Source: Holophaga foetida DSM 6591
GTDB lineage: Bacteria; Acidobacteriota; Holophagae; Holophagales; Holophagaceae
Direction of reading: 5' to 3'
Assembly: GCF_000242615.2 (NCBI RefSeq)
Contig: NZ_KI912268.1
Coordinates: 3,288,538-3,352,537 of the forward strand
DNA: 64,000 bases
Positions 23,115-32,219 of this stretch are shown here, piece by piece (position 1 is the first letter of the stretch; every line of letters starts with the position of its first letter). The notes below the pieces were generated by a model, which was given only the letters and a program-made list of their open reading frames with translations, ran no database searches and had not been told where the DNA came from. The position numbers and the translations under genes were made by a program.

Positions 23115-24125
23115 TCAGGCCTTCCATGCGTTGTTCTGTTTCATCAGGAGGTACCCGAGGAGCGGTGCGCCGATGAAGGAGGTGACGATGCTGATCGGGA
23201 TTTCCCCGCCGGGCAGGAGGCGTACGACGGTGTCCGTGGAAAGCAGGAAAAGGGCGCCCAGCAGGGCTGAGAAGGGGACCAGCTTGCCGTGGTCAGGTCC
23301 CACGATCAGGCGGGCAATATGGGCGACGATGAGGTCCACCCACATGATGATTCCGCATGAGGAACTCCCCGCCGCCACGATGAGGGTCGCGAAGAGCATG
23401 AAGAGGATCCTCATGACTTTGACGTTCACCCCCATGGACAGGGCCTCTTCATCCCCCAAGGCCAAGAGGTTGAGCTTTCCCCGGAAAGTCAGGATGACGC
23501 CTATGCCGATGACAATGATCGCCATTGCACGGATTACCTGGGTCCAGAGCACGTTGTTCAGGCCCCCCATGGTCCAGAAGACGATGGCGGGGAGCTGCTC
23601 ATTGGGATCAGCGATGTATTTCAGGAAGGAACTGGCCGCCATGAAGAAGGTGGACACGATCACCCCGGCGATCACCAGTGTGGTGAGGGTGTTGATTCCG
23701 CGTCCACCGATGGCATAGACGATGGCCACGGCGGCAACGGCCCAGAAGAAGGCCGAACTCTCGATGGAGATTGCGGATTTACCGAGGAAGATGATGGCCA
23801 GGGAGGCGCCGAAGACCGCTCCGTGGGTGACACCGAGAAAGGATGGCGAGACCAGCGGGTTCTTCATGATCCCCTGGAAGACCACGCCACCGACCGATAG
23901 GGCCGCTCCCGCAAGGATGGCCATGAGGACCCTGGGTAGCCGAACGGACCACAGCACCATGGCCGGGGTGGCCAGATCTTCGTTCGGGGCGCACCCTGCA
24001 AACTTCGCAGCCAGGACCTTCCAGAGGGTCTCGAGGGAGATGTGGTACTGCCCCGTCGTGAGCGCGAATCCCACGCAGGCCAGCAGCAGGAGGGCGACGA
24101 GGAGGAAGGCGCTCGGGATCCTCAT
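23115..24125 (-). CDS. FecCD-family ABC permease, copy 1
   Basis: A polytopic inner-membrane protein of 336 residues with about ten hydrophobic segments and the FecCD/BtuC hallmarks: LWSVRLPRVLMAILAGAAL, a GVVFQGIMKNPLVSP loop, LLALGDEEALSMGVNV (ATPase-contacting L-loop), and DLIVAHIARLIVGPDH. It overlaps the downstream ATPase-1 stop by ATGA coupling and is one base from SBP copy 2. Confidence 0.92.
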   Translation of the reverse strand: MRIPSAFLLVALLLLACVGFALTTGQYHISLETLWKVLAAKFAGCAPNEDLATPAMVLWSVRLPRVLMAILAGAALSVGGVVFQGIMKNPLVSPSFLGVTHGAVFGASLAIIFLGKSAISIESSAFFWAVAAVAIVYAIGGRGINTLTTLVIAGVIVSTFFMAASSFLKYIADPNEQLPAIVFWTMGGLNNVLWTQVIRAMAIIVIGIGVILTFRGKLNLLALGDEEALSMGVNVKVMRILFMLFATLIVAAGSSSCGIIMWVDLIVAHIARLIVGPDHGKLVPFSALLGALFLLSTDTVVRLLPGGEIPISIVTSFIGAPLLGYLLMKQNNAWKA

Positions 24126-24922
24126 ATCTCGTACACCGGCGTGACATAGCTAGCCCCGCTGTCCGTGCGTCCCATGTGGATCTTCATGTCATAGGTGGAC
24201 TCCAGGGATTCCACATGGAAGACCTCGTCCCGCAGCCCCTGGTAGCGAACCCTTCCCTGGTTCAGCATGATGAGCCGGTCGCAATACACTCCTGCGGCGT
24301 TGGGGTCATGGAGCGTCATGATGGTCGTCAACCCCTTCTCCAGGGTGATGCGCCTGATGCACTCCAGGACGGTGTGCTGGCGCTTGAAGTCGAGGTGGGA
24401 GGTGGGTTCATCCAGAAGCAGGATGCCCGTCCCCTGGAACAGGGCCCTGGCGATCAGCACCATCTGCTTCTCGCCACCAGAAAGCTCGTTGTACCTGCGG
24501 GGAGCCAGGTGCTGGATGTTCAACTCCTCAAGGACTTCGGTGGCCTGATGCCGATCCTTCATCTTCGGGATGCCCGCGAGGCCGAAACGGACGCTGCCAG
24601 CCATGAGCACCATCTGGAGCACTGAAAAGGCGAAGACGATATTCAGTTCCTGGGGCACGACGGCGATCCGTCTGGCGATCTCCTCCCGGGGGAGCTTTGC
24701 GATCTCCCGGCCCTGGACGGTGACGCGACCGGACCGGGGGCTCAGGAGCCCGTTCAGGCACTTCAGCAGGGTGGTCTTGCCCGATCCGTTCGGCCCCAGA
24801 AGTCCGCACAGCTCTCCGTGGTTGACCTGGAAGCTGACCTTGCGGAGGATCTCCCTTTCCCGGTAGTTGAAACAGAGGGCTTCCGCAGTCAGCGCTTCAT
24901 CACCTGGTCTCATGGTCTTCAT
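24122..24922 (-). CDS. FepC/BtuD-type ABC ATPase, copy 1
   Basis: The start is the ATG that overlaps the stop of the preceding SBP (ATGA), giving 266 residues. Motifs: Walker A LLGPNGSGKTTLLK, Q-loop VVPQELN, signature LSGGEKQMVLIARAL, Walker B GILLLDEPTSHLD and H-loop MTLHD. It supplies ATP hydrolysis for a FecCD permease at the membrane. The upstream open frame is shadow of the SBP gene. Confidence 0.93.
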   Translation of the reverse strand: MKTMRPGDEALTAEALCFNYREREILRKVSFQVNHGELCGLLGPNGSGKTTLLKCLNGLLSPRSGRVTVQGREIAKLPREEIARRIAVVPQELNIVFAFSVLQMVLMAGSVRFGLAGIPKMKDRHQATEVLEELNIQHLAPRRYNELSGGEKQMVLIARALFQGTGILLLDEPTSHLDFKRQHTVLECIRRITLEKGLTTIMTLHDPNAAGVYCDRLIMLNQGRVRYQGLRDEVFHVESLESTYDMKIHMGRTDSGASYVTPVYEI

Positions 24923-25947
24923 TTCCGGTAGATCACGTTCTGCATCTGGGCGTCGGACACCTGGGCTCCCAGGAAGAGGGCGTAGAAGTTCCGGGCCTCC
25001 TTCACGATGTCCACCGGGTAATCCTTCGGATAGAGGCTGTGCATCAGCCACTGGATTCCCAGGATCCGCATGAAGGAAGGGGGACGGTCGAACCAGTTCA
25101 GGGGGCTGCGGGGAACGAGGTAGATCCGCCCCTCCTTCACCGCCTTGACGCGTTGCCAGGCCGGATCGGACCAGACCCGGTAGTAGAAGGTCGGCTCCTG
25201 AACCACCAGGACATCCGGGTTGTAGATCATCACCTGTTCCAGGGAGACCTTCTCCATGCCGACATGGCCGGAGGTGTGGCAATGGTGCACATTGCAGTCG
25301 CCGGCCAGCTTCAGCAGTTCTGCGTGGAGGGAATCATTGCACTCGGTGGAGAGGCCGTCGGGTCCCTCGGCATAGTAGACCTTGGGGCGTTTGGCCGGGG
25401 GGATGCGCTTCAGCGTGGCCTGGACCTTGTCCAGGGTCTTCTGGGAATAGGTGGCCAAGCGCTCACAGCGTTCCTCCCGACCCAGGAGCTTCCCCAGGAA
25501 CCGGAAGACCGCTGGGTAGCCCTCCAGATTGTCCAGGATGGCAGTGGCGCCGGGAATGCCGAACTTCGTGAGGGCCTCGTCGGAGTCTTTGGTGAAGGAG
25601 CGGTTGCTTTCGGCCCAGAGCAGGAGGAGGTCGGGCTTGCTCTTGAGGAGCACCTCCAGGTTGGTGTTCGCACCGCCGCCGAAGCGACCGCCGATGACTG
25701 GCAACTTGTGGACAGCGGGACTCAGGAATGGCTTGTCCTCTTCCTTCAGCTGGAAGATCAGGCCGGACATCAGGTCCGGTGCCACGGCAAAGAGCATATA
25801 GGAGCCGTAGGGGGTCGGGGCGTAGATCCGCCGGATCTGCTGGGGAACCCTGACGGTGCGGCCCGCCATGTCCACGATGGTGCGGGTCTGGGCATGCAGG
25901 GCGACACAGGCACTCAGGAGGATGGACGGCCAGGAGGGCAGGCGCAT
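24919..25947 (-). CDS. ABC transporter periplasmic substrate-binding protein, copy 3 (divergent)
   Basis: The start is the ATG before RLPSWPSILL with AAAGGAAG upstream (342 residues). A signal peptide ends near ALHAQ. The fold matches type III binding proteins: RTIVDMAGRTVRVPQQIRRI, LLKSKPDLLLLWAESN, MIYNPDVLVVQEP, IVKEARNFYALFL. It differs clearly from copies 1 and 2 and has a Cys/His patch, CNVHHCHTSGH, which could bind metal. It sits between the two ATPase genes. Confidence 0.88.
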   Translation of the reverse strand: MRLPSWPSILLSACVALHAQTRTIVDMAGRTVRVPQQIRRIYAPTPYGSYMLFAVAPDLMSGLIFQLKEEDKPFLSPAVHKLPVIGGRFGGGANTNLEVLLKSKPDLLLLWAESNRSFTKDSDEALTKFGIPGATAILDNLEGYPAVFRFLGKLLGREERCERLATYSQKTLDKVQATLKRIPPAKRPKVYYAEGPDGLSTECNDSLHAELLKLAGDCNVHHCHTSGHVGMEKVSLEQVMIYNPDVLVVQEPTFYYRVWSDPAWQRVKAVKEGRIYLVPRSPLNWFDRPPSFMRILGIQWLMHSLYPKDYPVDIVKEARNFYALFLGAQVSDAQMQNVIYRK

Positions 25948-25957
25948 GGGCTTCCTT

Positions 25958-26746
25958 TCAGCAGGCGATGGGGCGAAGGCGCAGGCCCGGCACGCAGACC
26001 CTGATCCCGCTCTGGACATGGAAGAGGCGGACATCCACGCCGTAGATCGCCTCCAGGCTCTCGGCGTCAATGGTTCCGGCGTCCCCGTCCCGGAGGATTT
26101 GCCCCTGGCTCATCATCACGACCCGGTCCGCCACGGAAAGGGCATGGTCCGGGTGATGGGTGGAGAAGATGAAGCTGAGGCCCCCCTGGGCGAGGGTCTG
26201 GAGGCGTTCCAGGAGTCGGACTTGGTTGCCGTAGTCCAGGCCGTTGGTGGGTTCGTCCATGATGAAGACCTGGGCCCCCTGGGTCATGGCCCGGGCGATG
26301 AGGGCCAGTTGGCGCTCTCCGCCGCTGACCTGGGTGTAAGGGCGACGCGCCAAATGGAGGATGCCCAGGCGCTCCATGGCCTCCCGGGCCTGTTCCCGGT
26401 CCTCACGGCTGTAGGGGCTGAGGAAGGAGGCATGGGGCATCCTGCCCATGAGCACCACGTCCTCCACCTGATAGGCGAAGGCCTCCCGGTGGACCTGGGG
26501 GACATAGGCCATCCGCTTTGCCGCCTGACGATGCCCCAGGCTCTGGAGATCCACGCCGTCCAGGAAGACCTGGCCATGGGCGGGCTTCAGGAGCCCCAGG
26601 AGCAGCTTGAGGAGGGTGGTCTTGCCGCTGCCGTTGGGCCCCAGGAGGGCGGTCACGCCCCCTTCGATCTGGATATCCACCTTCGAGATCACCGGGGTGC
26701 GGTGGTATGAAAAGCCCAGGTTCCTTGCCGAGAGGGTTGCCATCAT
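25958..26746 (-). CDS. FepC/BtuD-type ABC ATPase, copy 2
   Basis: 262 residues. The start at 26746 overlaps the permease stop as ATGA and has GGAAAGG 6 bases before it; an ATG 6 bases earlier sits too close to that site. Motifs: Walker A LLGPNGSGKTTLLKLLL, Q-loop YVPQVHR, signature VSGGERQLALIARAM, Walker B VFIMDEPTNGLD, H-loop FSTHHPDHA. It forms a transporter with the permease encoded just upstream. Confidence 0.93.
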   Translation of the reverse strand: MMATLSARNLGFSYHRTPVISKVDIQIEGGVTALLGPNGSGKTTLLKLLLGLLKPAHGQVFLDGVDLQSLGHRQAAKRMAYVPQVHREAFAYQVEDVVLMGRMPHASFLSPYSREDREQAREAMERLGILHLARRPYTQVSGGERQLALIARAMTQGAQVFIMDEPTNGLDYGNQVRLLERLQTLAQGGLSFIFSTHHPDHALSVADRVVMMSQGQILRDGDAGTIDAESLEAIYGVDVRLFHVQSGIRVCVPGLRLRPIAC

Positions 26747-27753
26747 TGCCATCCTTTCCGTGCGTTCTTCATGACGAGCAGGAAGAAGGGGATGCCCACC
26801 AGGGAGGTGACGATGCCGATGGGCACCTCCACCGTGAAGAGGGTTCGGGAGAGGTCGTCCACCAGGAGGAGGTAGCTGGCCCCCAGCAATGCTGAAACCG
26901 GGAGCAGGGACTCGTTGTTGGGCCCCACGAGCATCCGGGCGGTGTGGGGGATGATGAGGCCAACCCATCCGATGATCCCACCCAGGACCACGGTGAGGGT
27001 GCTGATCAGGGTGGCCAGGAGGATCACCAGACCCCGGATCCACTCGACATGGACCCCCAGGCTCCGGGCCTCCTCGTCTCCCATGCTGAGGGCGTTGAGC
27101 TGCCGGGAGAGGAGCAGGAGCCCCAGGATCCCGAGGACGATGGGGACACCCATCCGCAGGATGGTGGCCCGGTCCGCCAGGGTGAGGTTGCCCATGAGCC
27201 AGAAGGTGATGTTGGGGAGCTGGGTGTAGGGATCCGCCAGGGTCTTGACGATGGAGACCAGGGCCGTGAAGAAGGCGCCGCTGATGATCCCCCCCAGCAC
27301 CAGCATGAGGGTGCTGCGGACCTGATAGATCCGGGCGATGAAGAGGGCAAGGACCACCGCCGCGATTCCCCCCAGGAAGGTCGCCGTCTGGACCGCGAAC
27401 CAGCTCTTGAGGAAGACCATGCCCAGGGCCGCCCCGAAAGAGGCGCCAGCCAGCACCCCCAGGAGGCCGGGGGAGACCAGGGGATTGACGAAGAGGGCCT
27501 GGTAGGATGCGCCGGAAACCGACAGTGCCCCCCCGATGAGGCAGGCGTTGAGGATCCGTGGGAAGCGGATCTGGAGGACGATGTTCTCCAGGAGGGGAAT
27601 CCGTTCCGGCTGCACATGGCCCAGGCCTGTCACCTTCCAAGCCAGGAAGGCCGCAACCTCTCCCACGGGAAGGGGGTACTTGCCGAGGGAGAGGGAGACA
27701 AGGGCGATTCCCAGGAGGAGGGCGAGGAAGATCAGGATGGGAATGGGCTTCAT
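26743..27753 (-). CDS. FecCD-family ABC permease, copy 2 (first gene of operon)
   Basis: 336 residues with around ten hydrophobic helices and the BtuC/FecCD features VLQIRFPRILNACLIGGAL, SYQALFVNPLVSPG, ALSMGDEEARSLGVHV and GLIIPHTARMLVGPNN. It opens the minus-strand operon that runs to the radical SAM fusion. A ModE-type dyad lies 19-42 bases upstream of its start, overlapping the promoter. Confidence 0.92.
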   Translation of the reverse strand: MKPIPILIFLALLLGIALVSLSLGKYPLPVGEVAAFLAWKVTGLGHVQPERIPLLENIVLQIRFPRILNACLIGGALSVSGASYQALFVNPLVSPGLLGVLAGASFGAALGMVFLKSWFAVQTATFLGGIAAVVLALFIARIYQVRSTLMLVLGGIISGAFFTALVSIVKTLADPYTQLPNITFWLMGNLTLADRATILRMGVPIVLGILGLLLLSRQLNALSMGDEEARSLGVHVEWIRGLVILLATLISTLTVVLGGIIGWVGLIIPHTARMLVGPNNESLLPVSALLGASYLLLVDDLSRTLFTVEVPIGIVTSLVGIPFFLLVMKNARKGWQ

Positions 27754-27771
27754 GGGGCGGCGATCTGTATG

Positions 27772-27803
27772 CGTTATATCTTCTTGAATATAACGGTTGT
27801 CAA
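27772..27803 (-). promoter_or_regulatory. Promoter with ModE box upstream of FecCD operon
   Basis: Minus strand: -35 TTGACA (27798-27803), 17-base spacer, -10 GATATA. The perfect dyad CGTTATAT-N8-ATATAACG (27772-27795) covers the spacer and -10. ModE of E. coli binds TATATAACG-type half-sites in the molybdate-loaded form and represses. Repression under metal sufficiency is therefore inferred. Confidence 0.85.
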
Positions 27804-27856
27804 AAAAGGGGTTAGGCGGCGCCTGTGCTCCTGGGGGCTGACTCGGACGGAGCTCG

Positions 27857-28930
27857 TCAGGAGTCGAGCAGGGCTACGGATTTGACCTGGGCGAAGAGCT
27901 CCAGGCCCGGGCGGATGTCCAGGGCATGGGCGGATCGTTCGGTGAGACGGGCCATGAGAACGGACGGGCCGATCCGCAGGCGGGCGAGGATCTGGGCCGG
28001 ATGCTCGTCTGGGGCAAGGGCTTCCACGGTGGCGGGGATGAGGTTCTGGATGCTGGTGTGCTCCTGGTGGACGAGGGCAAGGCTCACGTCCCGGGCCAGG
28101 ATGCGCACCCGGACGTGCTTCCCGATGGAAAGGCCGGTGTCCCGGGTCCAGAGCTGGCCGCCTGGGAAGTCCAGGCGCGCCAGATGCCATGGCTCATCCT
28201 TCTCCACCACCCGGGCCTCCAGCACCACGCCAGCGTCCTCGCCGAGCCGGATGGGAAGGTCCAGGCGCGCCAAGGTTTCAGCCAGGGGGCCCTGGGCTAC
28301 GGCGCGGCCTTCCTGGAGCACCACGATATGGTCTGCCAGGCGGGCCACCTCGTCGGGGGAGTGGCTGACGTAGAGGATGGGGATTTCCAGCTCGTCGTGG
28401 AGGCGTTCCAGATAGGGGAGGATCTCGTGCTTACGGGTCAGATCCAGGGCGGCCAGGGGCTCGTCCATGAGGAGGAGCCGAGGGCTCACCGCCAGGGCCC
28501 GGGCGATGGCCACCCGCTGGCGCTCTCCGCCCGAGAGCTTGTCTGGCTTGCGGTCCATGAGGGAACCGATGCCCAGGAGTTCCACCGCCTTGTCCAGGCT
28601 GACCCGCAGCTCCCGTCGGGAACGTTTGCGCCCGTAAGTCAGGTTCCCCAGGACGCTGAGGTGGGGGAAGAGGCTGGCCTCCTGGAAGACGTAACCCAGG
28701 GGGCGTTGGTGGGTAGGCAGGAATCGCTTTCCGTCCTGCCAGACCTCCCCGTTGACTGAGAGGAAGCCTTCGGTGTGCTCCAGGCCAGCGATGCAGCGGA
28801 GCAGGGTGGTCTTGCCCGAGCCGGAATGGCCGAAGAGGGCCGTGATCCCCTGGTGGGGAAGACTCAGGTCCACCTCGAGGCTGAAGGTGTCCAGGGGCAT
28901 GGTGAAGCGGGCCTTGATGAGTCCAGTCAT
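27857..28930 (-). CDS. modC: Molybdate ABC transporter ATPase
   Basis: 357 residues from the ATG that overlaps the modB stop (ATGA). The ABC domain has Walker A LFGHSGSGKTTLLRCIAG, signature LSGGERQRVAIARAL, Walker B LLLMDEPLAALDL and H-loop YVSHSPDEV. A C-terminal Mop/TOBE domain (~285-350) has HTSIQNLIPATVEALAPDE, the oxyanion-sensing module of ModC. The frame stays open upstream but this is antisense to modB. Confidence 0.93.
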   Translation of the reverse strand: MTGLIKARFTMPLDTFSLEVDLSLPHQGITALFGHSGSGKTTLLRCIAGLEHTEGFLSVNGEVWQDGKRFLPTHQRPLGYVFQEASLFPHLSVLGNLTYGRKRSRRELRVSLDKAVELLGIGSLMDRKPDKLSGGERQRVAIARALAVSPRLLLMDEPLAALDLTRKHEILPYLERLHDELEIPILYVSHSPDEVARLADHIVVLQEGRAVAQGPLAETLARLDLPIRLGEDAGVVLEARVVEKDEPWHLARLDFPGGQLWTRDTGLSIGKHVRVRILARDVSLALVHQEHTSIQNLIPATVEALAPDEHPAQILARLRIGPSVLMARLTERSAHALDIRPGLELFAQVKSVALLDS

Positions 28931-29595
28931 GCCTTCTTCCTCCAGAGGTGGACTACCAGCAGCACCAGGAAGGAGAAAACCAGGAGGACACCTGCCAACT
29001 GATTCGCCTGGGCCAGTTCCATGGCGTCTACATGGTCGTAGATCTGAACCGAGGCCACACGGGATATGCCGGGGAGGTTGCCGCCGATCATGAGCACCAC
29101 GCCGAATTCCCCGACGGTGTGGGAGAAGGCCAGCACCGTCGCCGTGAAGAACCCTGATCGGGCCAGGGGCACTGCCACCGTGAAAAACCGGTCGATGGGA
29201 CCCGCGCCCAGGGTGGATGCTACCTCCAATGGACGATCGCCGATGGCCTCGAAGGCCGTCTGGAGGGGTTGTATCAGGAAGGGGGCTGAATACAGGACCG
29301 AAGCCAGTGCGAGGCCCCGGAATGTGAAAGCCAGGGGGGTGATGCCGAGCCACTGGGTCAGGCGGCCCACCATGCCCTGAGGGCCCAGGAGGAGGAGGAG
29401 ATAGAAACCCAATACCGAAGGCGGCAGGACCATGGGGAGCGCGACAACCGCTCCCACAGGGCCCTTCCACCAGGATTTCGTGCGAGCCAGCCACCAAGCC
29501 ACCGGAGTTCCCACCGCGAGAAGGATCACGGTGGTGGTGCCGGCCAGCTTTGCGGTGAGCAGCAGGGCCTGGAGGTCGCCTTCGGCTAGGAACAT
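28927..29595 (-). CDS. modB: Molybdate ABC transporter permease
   Basis: The start is the ATG before FLAEGDLQALLLTAK (222 residues). Five to six membrane helices and the ATPase-docking EAA-type loop EVASTLGAGPIDRFFTVAVP are visible, as is VLPPSVLGFYLL. It moves molybdate or tungstate across the inner membrane. It lies 13 bases after modA. Confidence 0.92.
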   Translation of the reverse strand: MFLAEGDLQALLLTAKLAGTTTVILLAVGTPVAWWLARTKSWWKGPVGAVVALPMVLPPSVLGFYLLLLLGPQGMVGRLTQWLGITPLAFTFRGLALASVLYSAPFLIQPLQTAFEAIGDRPLEVASTLGAGPIDRFFTVAVPLARSGFFTATVLAFSHTVGEFGVVLMIGGNLPGISRVASVQIYDHVDAMELAQANQLAGVLLVFSFLVLLVVHLWRKKA

Positions 29596-29608
29596 GCGGA
29601 CTTTCGTA

Positions 29609-30367
29609 CTACTTGCGAGGGGAGGAGAAACCGTGCCTGCTGAAGATGGCCTGGGCGGGCCTGGAGAGGAGGAAATCTCCAAATTGCTTGGCCAGGGGGC
29701 GGTTGGCGCCGGGTTTCAGGATGACATAGCCCTGGGCCAAGGGCTGATGCAGGTTCTCGGGGACCGGAATGTAGCTGCCCTTGGCCATTTCTGGGCTCAG
29801 GGCGAGGGAGAGAGCCACAAAGCCCACCTGGGCATTCCCGGTCAGGGCGAACTGGGCGGTCTGGGAAATACTCTCACCATAGACCAGCTTGGACTCCACC
29901 TTGGACCAGAGTCCCTTGGCCTTCAGGGTCTCTTCGGCTCGCTTGCCGTAGGGGGCGAGCTTGGGGTTGGCGATGGCGATGCGCTGGACCTTGGGGTCAG
30001 TCAGGCCTTCCAGGCTCAGGTGTTTGGCATCGATGCTGGAGCTCCAGAGCACCAGGTGGCCGAGGGCATAGGTCTTCACCTCGGAAGCCGCGAACCCGGT
30101 CTTCACCAGCTGCTCGGGAAACTCCATGTCGGCCGAAAGGAAGATGTCGTAGGGAGCACCTTGCTGGATCTGGCTCAGGGCCTTTCCGGAGGATGTGAAA
30201 GCCAGGGCCACCTCGTTCCCTGGGTGGGCCTTCTTGAACGCCTCGGATACCTCGGTCAGGGCGTTCTTGAGGGAGGCGGCAGCGGCGACGGTGATCTTGT
30301 CCCCTGCCTGGACGAAGGAAGCCACGGACAGGGCCAGGACTGCGAATAGGGTTCTGATGCTTTTCAT
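29609..30367 (-). CDS. modA: Molybdate-binding periplasmic protein
   Basis: 252 residues from the ATG before KSIRTLFAV, with a signal peptide ending near SFVQAG. The family-1 oxyanion pattern is clear: ITVAAAASLKNALTEVSEAF, FTSSGKALSQIQQGAPYDIFLSAD (bipartite here), IAIANPKLAPYG and a late LVYGESISQTAQFALTGNAQ. It captures molybdate or tungstate for ModBC. Confidence 0.93.
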   Translation of the reverse strand: MKSIRTLFAVLALSVASFVQAGDKITVAAAASLKNALTEVSEAFKKAHPGNEVALAFTSSGKALSQIQQGAPYDIFLSADMEFPEQLVKTGFAASEVKTYALGHLVLWSSSIDAKHLSLEGLTDPKVQRIAIANPKLAPYGKRAEETLKAKGLWSKVESKLVYGESISQTAQFALTGNAQVGFVALSLALSPEMAKGSYIPVPENLHQPLAQGYVILKPGANRPLAKQFGDFLLSRPAQAIFSRHGFSSPRK

Positions 30368-30381
30368 GGGTGACACCCTTC

Positions 30382-31590
30382 CTAGAATTTGTAAGTTGTC
30401 ATGAACCAGAACTTGCGGAGGTCCTTGTCCAGGCTGCTGCTGGTGACCTCCCCGTCGCCCTTGTAGTCGGCGAACTTGGCCAGGATCGAGACGTTCTTGC
30501 TGACGGGGTAGTTCACCAGGAGGTCCAGTTCCTTGCCGTAATCCAGGCTGCGATCGGATTCGGCCTTGAAGAAGTGGTATTGGGCCTCAAAGCTGATGCC
30601 CCATGCCTTGGCGTCGCCCTGGAGATAGGTGTCCACCAGGCCTGCCGCGGGTGTGGTGCTGATGCGATCGGAATAGCCATAGAAGCCGTGAAGGGAGGCA
30701 TCGGGGGTTGTGTAGCCGCTCTCCAGGGCCTCTCGGACCACCTTGATGCTGTAGTTCTGGTATTTATAGCCGACCATGCCCATCCGGTAGATGCGGTCGG
30801 GGACCTTAGCCTCGGTGCCGTCCTTGTACGTGCGCTGCTGGGCGTAGGAGGCCTCGTAGATGAGGCCATTCCACGCGCCGTCGGCCCGCAAGCCCCGGTG
30901 CTGGTACGAGGACGTGGCGGTGTAGGTGGTGACGGGCACCGTGGGGGCGGTGGCGTTGGCTACGTCGGCAGCGTAGTAGAAGGGTGTGATGGCAATGGCT
31001 TTGCAGGGCGTGAAGCGGATCCTGGCGAACTCCAGCTTGAGATCCCTGTGGGTGCCATCACTCATGAGGATGTCGGTGATGTGTCCTGCGTGGAGTTCCA
31101 TCCAGGGCAGGCCGAAGTTGCCCTTGAATGTGGCGCCGGTGTAGGACTTGGGGGCCTGGGACCAGGCTCCACCTCCGATGAACCGCTGGTTGTCTACCGA
31201 GAGGGTCTGGCGACCGACCTTGAGGCCCTTCCATTCCAGGTAGCCCTGGAGAATGCGGTCCTGGTGGGGATCACTGATCTTGGCAGCTTCGGTCTTGTTG
31301 TTGAATCCGTCGTTGAAGCGGTTCACATCGAAGAGGGTGCTGACGTCCAGGAATTGCAGGTTGGCGCTCACTCCGTAGTATTCGCCAGTCTTGTACCCCA
31401 GGATTGTGCGATTGGTCAGGGCTGTCGCGGTCTTGGAAGAGGCGGGGGCTGTGTAGGCCTGATCGGTGTCGTACTCATAGCGGGTGCGGACTTCCAGGCT
31501 GACCTTGCCCTGGGCGAGGGCCGTCTGAAGATCCTGGGCCGAGGCCCCCAGGGTGGCCAGGGCGAGGGTGGTGAGGAGCAGGGGCTTCAT
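30382..31590 (-). CDS. Outer-membrane porin-like beta-barrel in modABC operon
   Basis: 402 residues: signal peptide (LLTTLALATLGASAQ), then alternating strand segments such as LEVRTRYEYDTDQAY and VGRQTLSVDNQRF, ending in a terminal strand with Phe (FWFMTTYKF), the outer-membrane insertion signal. The layout resembles alginate-export/Opr-type porins. It lies 14 bases upstream of modA, so I infer it admits molybdate or tungstate. The product is not closely matched to a named family by eye. Confidence 0.75.
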   Translation of the reverse strand: MKPLLLTTLALATLGASAQDLQTALAQGKVSLEVRTRYEYDTDQAYTAPASSKTATALTNRTILGYKTGEYYGVSANLQFLDVSTLFDVNRFNDGFNNKTEAAKISDPHQDRILQGYLEWKGLKVGRQTLSVDNQRFIGGGAWSQAPKSYTGATFKGNFGLPWMELHAGHITDILMSDGTHRDLKLEFARIRFTPCKAIAITPFYYAADVANATAPTVPVTTYTATSSYQHRGLRADGAWNGLIYEASYAQQRTYKDGTEAKVPDRIYRMGMVGYKYQNYSIKVVREALESGYTTPDASLHGFYGYSDRISTTPAAGLVDTYLQGDAKAWGISFEAQYHFFKAESDRSLDYGKELDLLVNYPVSKNVSILAKFADYKGDGEVTSSSLDKDLRKFWFMTTYKF

Positions 31591-31742
31591 GACGTCTCCT
31601 TGTGCGATACGCCTCTCGGCGGGGTTGGGTGTGACTGAAGGGCTTGTGGTGAGGCAACCGGCACGGAATGTCGGGAGTATTGTGCGGCAATCCGGTCAAG
31701 GATGCTAAGAACGCTCCGCCGCCTGGAAGGGGCCCGGGGGTT

Positions 31743-31766
31743 CGATGTGGTGGCCAGTATATATCG
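31743..31766 (-). promoter_or_regulatory. Weak ModE-like dyad upstream of porin-modABC
   Basis: CGATGTGG-N8-ATATATCG has the same 8-base spacing as the two good boxes but only one good arm. It lies about 155 bases before the porin start. Confidence 0.3.
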
Positions 31767-31871
31767 TAGTGGCGCAATATTTCCTGCTTTATTTCGAAAG
31801 TCAGGTCTTCTTTGGCGACGCCTGTTTTTTTGATTCTGTTCTAGAAGCAATCTGTTGCGAATTTATTAATA

Positions 31872-31949
31872 TTATTCCCAGGCCCCATGGCTGACCCGGG
31901 CTTTCTGGGCGTGGCCGCATTCGGGACAGAAGGCGATGTCCATTGCCAT
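31872..31949 (-). CDS. Possible 25-residue zinc-knuckle microprotein
   Basis: A short frame starts MAMDIAFCPECGHAQ and ends WE-stop. It has one CPXCG knuckle plus a His. It could be a real microprotein, a remnant of a larger zinc-ribbon gene, or chance. No ribosome-binding site stands out. Confidence 0.25.
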   Translation of the reverse strand: MAMDIAFCPECGHAQKARVSHGAWE

Positions 31950-32219
31950 GCACCTCTGAATGTGAGAAGGGGTGTTGGGTAGCGGATCTCCTGATTCTGG
32001 GTGGGACTTGGTGGGCGGGGTCGCTCATCCTTGCTCCAGATTGCAGGTGGAAGCCTTTTTCTGGTTGCTGGCTTTTTGGAACATTATTTTTGATAATATT
32101 TGCGGGTCGCGATGATGCAAATGCTGATCGCAAAGATGTAGCTCGTCTCTGGGTGCCTCGGGTTTCCTTGCTCCTTTTGTCGGGGTTATGGCACTTTGTG
32201 GTGGCGATGTGAAAGAGTG

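Noticed and set aside
26746..27640. N-terminal extension of ATPase copy 2 (frame open to 27640)
   Set aside because: The extension is Pro/His/Gly-rich shadow of the permease; the internal start has a good ribosome-binding site and ATGA coupling.
21027..27753. Cobalamin or siderophore-iron import as the role of the FecCD genes
   Set aside because: No cobalamin riboswitch or Fur-like site is seen, while a ModE-type dyad overlaps the promoter. Not excluded for the individual proteins.
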